Made by a program: the position numbers and the translations under genes. Positions 1 to 9,300 of a stretch of 64,000 bases of DNA are shown here, in pieces. Below the pieces are notes generated by a model. It was not told the DNA's origin. It made no database searches and saw only the letters and a list, made by a program, of their open reading frames with translations. Position 1 is the first letter of the stretch, and every line of letters begins with the position of its first letter. This DNA is from Euglena gracilis (taxonomy: Eukaryota; Euglenida; Euglenophyceae; Euglenales): NCBI GenBank assembly GCA_039621445.1, contig CP154956.1, positions 43,652,615 to 43,716,614 on the forward strand, read 5' to 3'.

Positions 1-115
1 TTGAGACCAACCCGCCCGCCCGTCCAGCCAAAATGAACCCTGTCCAGCCGTCCAGGTGAAAGGAATTTTCTCTAGCCCGTCCGTCCGTCTGTGTGTCCGT
101 CCGTCGTCCGCACGC
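1..115. repeat. CCGTCC-rich low-complexity repeat
   Basis: The stretch is dominated by CCGTCCGTCC and CCAGCCGTCC words. The same words occur at 430-512, 22580-22720 and 23840-23930, where they form the tail of a dispersed repeat. No coding signal is seen; the ORFs here are compositional artefacts. Confidence 0.7.
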
Positions 116-163
116 CTCCATGGACTGGTCCTTTTCCTCTTTTGATACGTAAAAGTGTATCGT

Positions 164-233
164 GCACACAGTATAATTGGTGTGGCATGCAGTTCGCAAC
201 CGTGAGCTCGCGGGTTCAAACCCCGCTGTGTGC
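164..233 (+). repeat. tRNA-like head of a SINE
   Basis: A 70-nt tRNA-like sequence. A 7-bp acceptor stem (GCACACA with TGTGTGC) is formed, as is a good T arm (GCGGG, loop TTCAAAC, CCCGC) with a perfect Pol III B box GGTTCAAACCC. The D-arm region (GTATAATTGGTG) resembles an A box. No proper 7-nt anticodon loop can be folded, so this is probably not a working tRNA gene. It is followed on the same strand by the repeat body at 262-512. A related 63-nt copy lies at 23452-23514 (minus). A tRNA-derived SINE is the best reading; a tRNA pseudogene is the alternative. Confidence 0.6.
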
Positions 234-261
234 AAGTTTTCATCATTGTAAAACGTCTTTT

Positions 262-512
262 TCCGCACCGCGCACCCACCCAGAATTAGGACTTGCCCAG
301 TTCGCGACAAGAACAAAAAGCCAAGCTCGTGAGACGCCTGCGCTTCCAAAGATCCGGCCGGCTAGCCGGCCAGCCGGCCAGCCGCCCAGCCGGACCAAGT
401 GCAATTTCTTCAGCCGTCTGGACCAAGCGCACAAGCTCAGCCGTCCGTCCGGACCTTCGCTTTTTTCACCAGCCGTCCGTCCGTCCGTCCGTCCGCCTCC
501 CCAGTTAGTCCA
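262..512 (+). repeat. SINE-like repeat body, copy 1
   Basis: This segment is clearly similar to 23703-23925: both have CACCCAGAAT, GGACTTGCCCAGTTCGCGAC, a run of (CCGG)CTAGCCGGCCAG units, TTCTTCAGCCGTCTGGACCAAG and a CCGTCCGTCC tail ending CGCCTCC. In copy 1 a tRNA-like head precedes it on the same strand. It has no protein-coding features. Confidence 0.65.
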
Positions 513-1290
513 GTTAGTTTAGTTAGTACAATTTTGGATCCTGAATTTTTTTGGGGCCACAAGGCTTTTCAAAATGCCCCAAAATGCAATTTTCTGTTCG
601 GGACATGTAAAACCTCCCAAATAATACCCCCCCGGGGTAATATTTTTTCGCCCGAAGTCCCGGCCTTAGGGGGGGGGGGTATTATTTCCCAAAGGTTTTC
701 GAAAATTTTTGATGTTCCGTAGGAGCAAAAATAGTGCCAAAGCCCCTCTTTGGGATCATTTTTTTGTTCTTTCTCATGAAATTTAGCATTTCTTGGAGGC
801 AATCAGAGGCCACAATTCTGGAGGGCATGATTTTCCCTCCGAAAATAACAGTCTGGATTCCAACGGTCACCCCTTATCAGAATCCACAATTTTGTTGTAC
901 CATCCCCCCCCCCCGGTGTTTAAACACTGGCCTTGTATAAGCACTGCCCCTCCAATGCGCTTCAATTCTTTTGGACGTCTTGGACAGGAATCCTGCGTTG
1001 CACGCGGGGTTGGTGGTTCGATCCCGGCTGCAGCCCCAGGGATTACCTAGGGTGGGTCCAGCCTCCCCCGGAGGGCCCAGAGGGGGGTGAGATTCTTTTT
1101 GGCGCCGCAGGCGCAGAAAATTTTGAAAAAATGGCTTTTCTTGGCCAAAATCGGCCTTTTTTAGGCAGTTAGGGGTTAGGGGTAAAATTTTTCAAAGAGG
1201 GGGTCCCAAAAATACAAATTTTTGGTGTTTTTGGGGGGGTACCCAAAAAACAAAATTTTGGGGGGGACCCAAAACCCAAAACCCAACCTT
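513..1290. other. Non-coding, homopolymer-rich spacer
   Basis: I see no gene here. There are runs of G, C, A and T, a GGCGCC-type GC hairpin near 1100, and a lone B-box-like GGTTCGATCCC near 1015 without a supporting tRNA fold. The short ORFs have no recognisable protein features. Confidence 0.6.
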
Positions 1291-1291
1291 G

Positions 1292-1389
1292 CCATAACTG
1301 CGACCCCTCCCCCTCCAAGGGGCGACCATGGTCGACCCCCCCTCCCCATAACCGCGACCCCCCCTTCCAAGGGGCGACCATGGTCGACC
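1292..1389. repeat. ~50-bp GC-rich tandem repeat (left flank of the Ty3 element)
   Basis: About two units of a ~50-bp repeat with the landmarks CATAACCGCGACC, TTCCAAGGGGCGACC and the palindrome GACCATGGTC before a C-run. The array is cut at 1389 by the 5' LTR and resumes at 18227. More units are at 19905-19985 and, inverted, at 22312-22402. Confidence 0.85.
1385..1389. other. Target site duplication CGACC (left copy)
   Basis: CGACC directly precedes the 5' LTR and recurs at 18227-18231 directly after the 3' LTR. A 5-bp duplication is normal for Ty3/gypsy integrases. Joining the two flanks at this repeat rebuilds the GACCATGGTCGACCCC part of the local repeat unit. Confidence 0.85.
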
Positions 1390-1698
1390 TGTGTACCAGG
1401 CGTATGCTTCTGTCCCCTTCCGTTGAGGAAGTTAGGATGGAAGCAGATCCTATTAGGATCTCCTAATGGGTGCCCCTTCTCTCTCCACAGGTGGTATTCT
1501 TCTTTATACCTTTTCCTTCCTTTCCATCGGACCGGACTTGGTTATCCAGTCCGTCCTCCCTGCATTGCTCCGTGCTTTGCTTCTTGGGAAGTGGGAAAAG
1601 GGTTTTTACTGTTACTCTGATTTTTAGTTCCCAAGTAGGTGCGCCAAGGCGAAAGCGAAGGCTTTTGGGAAAGGGGAATTGGGAATCAGACGTACACT
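1390..1698 (+). repeat. 5' LTR of the giant Ty3 element
   Basis: 309 bp, matched base for base by 17918-18226 as far as I can read. The ends form a short inverted repeat (TGTGTAC and GTACACT). Inside are a TATA-like TTTATACC near 1505 and a CTAAT plus pyrimidine tract plus CACAG that looks like a 3' splice site (about 1463-1490). The CACAGGTGGTATT segment is also present in the diverged LTR at 32653-33021. Confidence 0.95.
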
Positions 1699-1850
1699 TG
1701 GTAGCAGATTGGTTACGATCCTATACACATACTTCACAGAAAGAAAAGCTACCAGGTTTTACACTTGGTAGCAGATTGGTTACGATCCTATACACATACT
1801 TCACAGAAAGAAAAGCTACCAGGTTTTACACTTGGTAGCAGATTGGTTTG
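1699..1850 (+). promoter_or_regulatory. Tandemly repeated primer-binding site module
   Basis: TGGTAGCAGA, complementary to the 3' end of initiator tRNA-Met, begins directly after the LTR at 1699 and recurs at 1766 and 1833 as part of a 67-bp tandem repeat (two full units and a partial third). Each unit ends with GCTACCA, the complement of the primer site and identical to the tRNA 3' terminus, so GCTACCA and the next TGGTAGC can form a hairpin. The second Ty3 copy has two such modules about 66 bp apart (32577-32586 and 32643-32652), so the repetition is a family trait. Confidence 0.9.
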
Positions 1851-2046
1851 ATCCTACGCTGACTGGCAGCGGAGAGCCCCTGCGCCGTTATTACACGGTC
1901 GCAGTGTCAGCTCCCGGCTTCTAGTCAACGTCTAAGCAGACGAGCAGGCTCCGGAAGGCTCTGTACGGTATTACCCGTTACAGCCCCTCTGGTGCCAGCA
2001 CAACTGCTTAGTTTTGTGGGTTTTTGCTGCTTTTGTCACCAGAAAG
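1851..2046 (+). other. 5' leader between primer site and gag
   Basis: About 200 bp of untranslated leader with several short inverted repeats (for example around GGCTCCGGAAGGCTC and GGTATTACCCGTTAC). Packaging signals would be expected here but cannot be shown by inspection. Confidence 0.5.
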
Positions 2047-4062
2047 ATGCAAAGCACAGGCCCCAACCATCAATTCAACTATGCCTTATTACAGGCATCA
2101 TTGCAAGACATTGATCAAGAAAATGGGGATTGGAAGCTTTTATGTGAAAGTGCTTCCAGTTCCCACGCCGATGAGGCACAATTGATTCAATTGTCACAAT
2201 TGCAACACTTGTCATCATTGACAATGGTCGGCGATGAGCCCTCCATATCATTGGCTTCAGAGGCTAATGCGGCCTCTTCCGCACTCACCTTGCCACAACG
2301 GGGGTATTCGCCTCTGTCTGCGGCAACGGTGCAGCTGCGCACACCGGAGAGACCCGTGGTGATTCCGCCACCGGGCTTCTCTGGTGATGGTGGGTTGGAA
2401 ACCCCGTGTTTCTTTCAACCACCACCCGCGCTTCCGACGGCAAGCACTTACAGCGATTTCCCACCACCACCCGATATCGGGTGCTATCCCGTACTACCTT
2501 GGCAACCGGAGACTCGCCTCGTGGTGCCGGAATTCTCCGGTACATCCCAACCCATGGATGACTATGGGAAGGGCACTGGTGAGCTCCTCACTGCTGAGGA
2601 TGTGCAGGATATTGTTGCTCGGCTTCCAGGGGATCACCCCCTTGTGAGGCAGTTCAACCATGTGCAACAATGCGTTGCAGAGTGTGCAACCGCATTGAAC
2701 AAAGTGCTTCAGTTTGATGAGGACAACCAGAAACATGTCTTCACCAAGCTGGAACACTGCTGGAATTACTTGCAGGAAGAGAGGAACTTCGAAAGTGCGG
2801 GTATTGACCTTGCAAACTTTCGGGAAACCTTTGACAGAATATGCCAACAGCTCCCGCAAAACTTCCGGCAAATTAGTGAATGCATGCATGAAGCGGAAAC
2901 GCGGAATGACTCCAAGTTTCTGCACTTGCATGGCTCACTACAACAGTTATCGGGACAAATGGAGTCCTGTTCATCTGCGTTGTTGCATTTGCAACAACAG
3001 TTGCATGCACGAGATTCCTCGTCTGCAACATCCAGCAGTGGTGGATTTGTGTCTATGGACCATTTCACCACATTGTCCGCAACTTTCCATGAATCGCAAC
3101 ACCGCATTATGCAGTTGTGCGATGAAACGGAAAAGTTTCGGCAATTCCAGTCACAAGCCAACGAGAATTTTGCTCCCCACACGTATGTGCGGCAGTTGGA
3201 GGAGCGACTTTCCCGTTTGGAGCAGAAAACCTGCTATTGTGACGCGAATCGGGTTGGATTATCCAATCTGAGCGCGAAAGTCGCGGAAATGGCACAACGG
3301 CAGGATTCCCTGCAGTTGCAGTTGCAATCCGACATTGGCGGGATTAACTCGGCCATTGCGGGTTTGCAACAAAGCTATTCCGCACTTTCCCACCGAGTTC
3401 CGGACATTAGCGGCATTCAGACTGCTATTGGGGAACTCCAGACCCGGTATGCATCGGTGTCTACCAAAGTAACGGAAATGCAGTCTCTACCTGCAGGTTC
3501 CAGTTCTCGGATTACTGAGAACCCTGATTTCAAGGCATTTTATGACAAAATGCTCACTAACAATCAGGAAACCTTGCAAGATTTCTGCAACAGCCTATTA
3601 CGGCTTGAGGAATCGGTGAATCGGAATGCCCGATCCACACAAAGTGAGATTACCAGGTTGGATGAGCGAATTTCCGCGTTGTTGGATAACCCACAACCTG
3701 GAAATTTGCCCATGGGTACCACAACCGTGTTGTCGGATAACCCTGCACCGGTTGCACCCACCACCACACCAACCAAGGTGACATCACCTTTGCAGATTCT
3801 CTCAAATGCTGTAAAGGCATTAATGGGACAACTCCAATTATTGGATAAGTCTCACGGGAAACTTGTCCAAGATGTTACCGGAATTTCCGAAAGGATTCCG
3901 CACTTGGATGACTTTTCCCGTTACCGCAAGCGTATTCGCGCTTTGGAGGATGAAGTTGACCGTATTTGCGGCGAGTTGGAGCATTTGGAGCAAAGTGTGC
4001 ATGACTTGTCTGTGGGTTTGGATAATGTGTCCAACCAACAGCGGGTTTCACACCGCAATTAG
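2047..4062 (+). CDS. gag: Gag-like N-terminal protein (coiled-coil rich)
   Basis: The ORF encodes 671 aa from the first ATG (2047, start MQSTGPN); the frame is open slightly further upstream but without ATG. The protein is Gln/Ser/Leu-rich with a Pro-rich segment around residues 100-170 and long heptad-like helices from about residue 220 onwards, typical of an assembly domain rather than an enzyme. The second Ty3 copy on the minus strand encodes a recognisable homologue (start MQSSSTN; shared motifs such as YVRQLEERLSRLEQ against YVQQLEERLSRLER). The frame ends at TAG 4060-4062, and the same frame stays open afterwards, so this is probably the front part of a longer Gag. Confidence 0.8.
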   Translation: MQSTGPNHQFNYALLQASLQDIDQENGDWKLLCESASSSHADEAQLIQLSQLQHLSSLTMVGDEPSISLASEANAASSALTLPQRGYSPLSAATVQLRTPERPVVIPPPGFSGDGGLETPCFFQPPPALPTASTYSDFPPPPDIGCYPVLPWQPETRLVVPEFSGTSQPMDDYGKGTGELLTAEDVQDIVARLPGDHPLVRQFNHVQQCVAECATALNKVLQFDEDNQKHVFTKLEHCWNYLQEERNFESAGIDLANFRETFDRICQQLPQNFRQISECMHEAETRNDSKFLHLHGSLQQLSGQMESCSSALLHLQQQLHARDSSSATSSSGGFVSMDHFTTLSATFHESQHRIMQLCDETEKFRQFQSQANENFAPHTYVRQLEERLSRLEQKTCYCDANRVGLSNLSAKVAEMAQRQDSLQLQLQSDIGGINSAIAGLQQSYSALSHRVPDISGIQTAIGELQTRYASVSTKVTEMQSLPAGSSSRITENPDFKAFYDKMLTNNQETLQDFCNSLLRLEESVNRNARSTQSEITRLDERISALLDNPQPGNLPMGTTTVLSDNPAPVAPTTTPTKVTSPLQILSNAVKALMGQLQLLDKSHGKLVQDVTGISERIPHLDDFSRYRKRIRALEDEVDRICGELEHLEQSVHDLSVGLDNVSNQQRVSHRN

Positions 4063-5356
4063 GCAGTATGCATTGCCGAAGATGCGCCAGATGCTCCAGA
4101 TTCGCGTTTCCACAACCCGAATATGGGTGCACATGCACCACCACCACCTGTGTCCCGAGTGTCACAATCCGCGATTCCGCGAATTGTGCCACCATTGGCC
4201 TTGCCTACAACCCAAACCCAGTTTTCGGATGAATCTCCCATTACGGGAACCGAATTTTCGGAAAACACGGCGATTCCGCCAAGTCTCCACCAAGAAATCC
4301 ATCATTCCATGGTTGTGCGTGGAATGAGCCAAACCCGTACACCGGGAGTGGGTCACATGTTGCATGCGCGACATACTCCCACACCGGAGTGTCCCCCTAT
4401 TACGGGTGACCAACAGGGTTTGCGACCGGATTTCCGGTACCAGGATTCACCTTCACCAGAAATTTCGCGATTCCGACAAGAATCCGGAAAGGATACGCTT
4501 GGTGCTCGAGCGTACCCGGGCCCGAATCCACGGAATACCACCGAGGGCCAACGGGTTTTTCAGAAAGACTTCAAGGGCACCATCGCAATCGCGAATAAGG
4601 TGAAACCCCAATGGGACGGTGATCCAACCACATGGAGACAGTTTTTCCGGGACTGGGAGTACTACTGGGCATTGAAAGGGCCAACCAAGGACACAAACCC
4701 GGAGGTGATCAAGATGGAATTCATCGATTGCCTCCCTAGGGATGAGAAGGAGCGCGCGCGACAACTCGTCATTCGCTACCGCGTTTCCTTTGATGACCTG
4801 GTGGAGCAATACGCTACCAGTTCAAGTTTGGTCGCTAGGATTACCCTGGAGACCAAGTGGCGGCAATGCGCCCCACCCGATCGCAAATGGAAGTCCATTG
4901 ACCTTTGGTATGCCAAATGGTTATGACTTGCTGCTGAAGTGGATGAACTCAGTGAAAAGCAAATGCGCGAACAGTTTGACGCTGTTCTCATGCATTTCAC
5001 GCCTAGACTCATCAAGGATATCCATCGTGAGGAGTTGGCGGGTAATGCAATGACTCTTGACCAACGGACTGTTTCCAAGCAATTGAAGCTATCACAGCTT
5101 CTGGTCAGATTCAATCCGCGTATACCGCACACAACCGCTGGATTACGGCTGGTTCGGTGAACGCATGCAAATGGTTTCAACTTCACCAACCACGGGATCG
5201 AAAACGCGATACCCGCGTTCTTCGGACCAAGCCACGGATAAAGTGTGCTTTTTGTGCAACAAATCGGGACATATGTCTCGGGAATGTCCTAATCCTGAAG
5301 CGCGAAAGCGTATTCAGAGTCCGCGAGGCTCGACTTCATCACGAGGTTCGGCATAG
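4063..5356 (+). pseudogene. gag: Gag capsid and first zinc knuckle, interrupted
   Basis: After TAG 4060-4062 the same frame stays open to TGA 4924-4926, then on to a TGA at 5158-5160. Around residues coded at 4590-4920 it resembles a retrotransposon Gag capsid (WDGDPTTWRQFFRDWEYYW and following helices). Near 5090-5100 the sense frame moves by one base, and in the new frame there is a CCHC zinc knuckle (C-x2-C-x4-H-x4-C, CFLCNKSGHMSREC, 5246-5287), ending at TAG 5354-5356. So capsid and nucleocapsid are present but split by two in-frame stops and one frameshift. Both stops could come from C-to-T changes (CAG to TAG, CGA to TGA). Programmed recoding at these points is possible, but I see no strong structure beside them. 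Confidence 0.75.
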
Positions 5357-5623
5357 CTGGCACTTCGTTTAAAACGAAGTCACGCATTTTTTCCGCATTG
5401 AGGGTCCAGGGCAAAATCAATTTTAGCGCCCATCCTCGGTCAGAGAAGACACCAGGGATGTTTCAACTTGAACATCCCAAGCAGAAAAATGTATTTTGAC
5501 CATTCTTGTTGAAGACAACCAAAGTATTGGTTTTCAAGCCATTTGAGCTAAGATTGGTTCACCCTGCGATCAAAGGCAAAAAAGGACCATATTTTCCCGC
5601 CGGGCTAACGATCCGCGAGCTAT
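5357..5623 (+). other. Non-coding insert between the Gag zinc knuckles
   Basis: About 270 bp without a credible reading frame, interrupting the Arg/Ser-rich Gag tail. It starts with a perfect inverted repeat (ACTTCGTTT AAAACGAAGT, 5361-5379). It may be a small insertion or a decayed segment. Confidence 0.4.
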
Positions 5624-6257
5624 GAGGTTCGGGTTCCTCCGCGTTTTCACGCCAATCGGGCAATTCACGCTCATCGAGTCCCCGATCCGACGGTATTAGC
5701 CCCCGAATTACGCTCCGCGATGAGCGGAAACACGGTACCCCTCGGGGTAGGTCACCCGGTGCCCCGGCCAAGAAGCGTGATTCTCATCGCGAGACATCGC
5801 GATCGCGTTCGCGAAGCGGATCATCTTCTTCGCGATCCTCATCGGGAAAACCCCGATACACCGGTCATGGTCGACGGGATACCCGGTCACCACGACGGTT
5901 TGACGGGAAATCGGGAAACCGATCCCCCCGTTACCAGATTCGCAACACAAATCTCGGTGTTCGCTTTGTGGATCGAGTGATCACCACTCATCCAAATGTC
6001 CGCGTTCTCGTTCTCCCCGCCCTGGCCAACGTCATCGCGGTATGAATCGCGGTGACAAGGGTCACTCCTCCAACCGCCATAAAGTCGGTTTCAAGATATC
6101 TTGTTTGGAGGATGACACCCCGGCTTCGGGCAGGGAGGGGGATGAGACCACGGATACCGATTTCGACGAGGCCCGCATGGCGGTGCGCACGTTGAAATCC
6201 GTTTATACCTCTAAAAGGCCCATAGCCGGCTATTCGGCCGGTTCGGACCTGGAGTAG
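5624..6257 (+). pseudogene. gag: Gag C-terminal RS-rich region with second zinc knuckle
   Basis: From about 5626 one frame reads an Arg/Ser-rich segment (many RS, SRS and SSSS runs to about 5935). It then changes by one base into the frame that holds a second CCHC knuckle, CSLCGSSDHHSSKC, at 5958-5999. That frame is the pol frame and runs to TAG 6255-6257. The region is therefore the nucleocapsid tail of Gag, RNA-binding by family knowledge, with one apparent frameshift. Two zinc knuckles separated by an RS-rich linker is an unusual Gag tail. Confidence 0.65.
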
Positions 6258-6292
6258 GGGAGCCCGAGGTCCGAGGGCACGGACCTCTGGGC
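6255..6292 (+). promoter_or_regulatory. Candidate UAG readthrough signal between gag and pol
   Basis: TAG (6255-6257) is followed by an 8-nt spacer GGGAGCCC and a perfect 8-bp stem GAGGTCCG/CGGACCTC (6266-6273 with 6280-6287) with a 6-nt loop. The stem can be lengthened by four more pairs around a bulged T (CCC and G with GGG and C). The frame before TAG (second zinc knuckle) and the frame after it (pol) are the same and have no other stop before the pol ATG at 6303. The layout matches the UAG, 8-nt spacer, structured RNA arrangement of gammaretroviral gag-pol readthrough. That it works here is inference. Confidence 0.6.
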
Positions 6293-6302
6293 TGATGAAC
6301 AG

Positions 6303-9300
6303 ATGGAGGTAGGACCTGATCAACCCTGCCCCCCCTGCCCATCTGCCTTCCTGGTCGGTACCCGGAAAATTTTCGGGTCCCCCACCCCCCACTCCAACTT
6401 TCCGCTCGGAATGTTGTGCAAAGTAGGAAAGGGTTCATGGGAAAGCTGGCAAGAAAACGTATTTTCGCCAGACCCTTCACTTTGCTTACCCCCCATGGAA
6501 CTTTTGGTCCAAGCGGAAATCAAAATCCAAAATTTTTGTGCAAAAGTCAAAATTCTCATTGACACTGGTTGTCGCATTGCACTACTTTTTCGGTTCGGGT
6601 TGATACCAACCCCCCTCTTGGTGCAAGCCAAGAAGCCGATCAAAATTACGACGGCTGACAACACCCCCATGTGCGGTGGTGACTTGGGATGCTTTTTGGA
6701 CATAGTCCTACCCCTCATCCCCAAGCACCACTCACACCCCCCCCAACCGCAAAATTTTCCGGATACCTGGGGATATGAATCCGGAATCCATGGTTCTGAC
6801 GTAATCCTGGGATACCCCTTTTTACGTCAGCACCGGCTGGTAGTGGATTGCCACTCCCACGGTTTGCGCACATCACCATTCTCTTCACTTCCCCCCAAAC
6901 CTTCATCACCCGTGGCGTCAACCGCGACAGCCACCAATTTTTCCACACCGTTTTCGAAAACTTTTACCCCGTTACCAACCACACCAACCAACGTTTTCCA
7001 CACCGGGTGTACCGAGAAAGTTCACCCCCTGCCCATTGACACACCAACTTCCGTTCCCCATGAGGCAGGGCAAGCGAGTAGCGGTACCCCCCTCGTTCCA
7101 CTGGGTTACAAGACGAAAGCCCAAAGGCCTGAAGTACGTACGGTGTCGAGTAGTCGCCCAGCTGCACCAATACCCCGTTTTCCACCAGATGTATCGCTTT
7201 CAGATACATCTGTACACCCCCCAGCAGCTACAAAAGCGCATCCCAACTTTTACACACACCCCCACCAGACCAACATGCGCGACCAGGACCACTACTCCGA
7301 CACTTCCTTCCAATGTGTGCACTGTAGGAGAATTTCCGCCCAGCCAGATTTCGATTGTGGATGTCTAGTCCAAACACCAACACTAATCCCGATTTCGCGT
7401 AACCATACACTTGGTTGCGGATCGCAATGCGCGACCGTACATCAAGTGCTCCAACAACGAGGTATTGCCTTGTTGTTTGGGACCGCGAAATCCGTGTCAC
7501 ACACCTCCCCCACCTCCATCTGGCATGATATGGACTGGGTATGCACCCATCCAACCCATCAACCCTTGGGAATGCCCCTTGGGAGTGTGGATGACACACC
7601 CTTGACCTATGTTTGCGGATCCCTGAATTGCGTTACCGCTCTTCAACCCGCGAACCAGGTCGACACATACGCGATGCGCGTATGGAACGCATTTAATTTT
7701 GGTCAATACCGTATTTTGGAGGAATGGTTCTCCAAAATCGCGGCTTTGGCTGATTCCTTCGATTTGTCGTTGGAAATTGATGCGTTCTCATCAAAAGCGC
7801 ATGCGCGCTTGTCGCGATATTGGTCGCGACATACCAACGCATTTCTTAAATTCTGGGGTGATACGGTGCTATGGATGCACCCTCCCCCAAAACTTATCCC
7901 GGATGTGGTGGAGAAAATCCTCCGCGATGAAGCGCGAGGAGCTCTCCTCATACCCGTCAATCCGAATGCGGATTGGTTTCACCAACTATCCTATGTGTGT
8001 TTTCATTGGTGGGATTTACCCGCTGATGTACCACTATTTGAGGATTTTTGTGGTATATTATTACCACCTGTTAAAGAAATCATTTTTCGCGTTTGTTTCT
8101 TCGACGCATTCGGAATATCCGATGTGCGTGTGCCAAGATACCTTGGTACCAATGGGGATGCCACACCCTCAACGCAGATTTCTGCGGTCATTGAGAGTGC
8201 GGACCAACACCCAAAGTCTGCTGATTATTGTTCGCGAATTGCTCGCGAATTCCATGGTGTACTGGATAATCCAGTTTACGCCTGCGACATCGACCCCGCG
8301 ATTCGCGGTCCGTTCGGTGTTTGCAAAATCGAGCTCAAGGATGGCGCTAAACCTATGCACCGGAAATTCTTCCGTTGTTCGGGTGAACGCGAACAGGCTC
8401 TCAACGAGATGATTGAGAAGCTCATCCAGCGGAAGTGGATTATCCCTTCCAAGAGCGAGTGGACATCACAAGCTTTTGTGGTGCCCAAACCCGCTGACCA
8501 GTCTGGTCAGAAGAAGTGGAGACTGGTGCTGGATTACCGGTACCTGAACTCCCAAACGAAGGATGACCCCTTCCCGTTACCGCTGATCGAGGATTTGATC
8601 ACAAAACAATCGGATAACCGGTTGTGGTCAATCTTTGATCTGGAAGACGGTTTCCATCAGATGCATTTGCATCCTGATTCGCAACCGTACACGGCATTCG
8701 TGACATCCAAGGGTGTGTACCAATGGACGGTACTCCCCATGGGTGTTAAGAATGGCCCAGCCATGTTTCAACGCATGATCCAGTGGGTTTTGCGCGATTT
8801 ACCGTTTGCTCTGGTGTACATCGATGATGTACTGGTGGGAACCCAACCGCCATCCGCGAAATCGGGCGAGGATATCCTCGACCCGCATTATCGCGATGTG
8901 CGCGCGGTATTATCCGCGTTCCAAAAGCATGTGCTTTTTGTGAAGGGTTCCAAAATGCACCTGTTTCGCAAAATTATTAAGTTTTGCGGACACATCCTGA
9001 GCAACGGGCAGCGTAAAGCCGCACCCAGTAAGATGGAGGCCATTAAGAAATGGACTCCTGAGGTCATTAAGACCTTAACGCATTTAAAGGGATTTTTGGG
9101 ATTAGCCCAATACTACGCGATTTACATGAAAGATTTCGCGAAAATCGCGGTACCCCTAACCCGACAACTCAAAAATCGGACACCCGATAACGCAAAAGTC
9201 ATTTGGGATGACCAAATGCGCGAGGCCTTGAATAAAATCAAGGACTTGCTCCTCGAGAACGTGGTTCTCGATATCGCGGATCCATACAAACCGTATGTCC

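Noticed and set aside
1008-1045. tRNA remnant around GGTTCGATCCC
   Set aside because: Only a B-box-like word; no acceptor or T-stem pairing.
4060-4926. Programmed readthrough at TAG 4060 and TGA 4924 in gag
   Set aside because: Unlike TAG 6255, neither stop has a convincing downstream structure, and other breaks nearby favour mutation.
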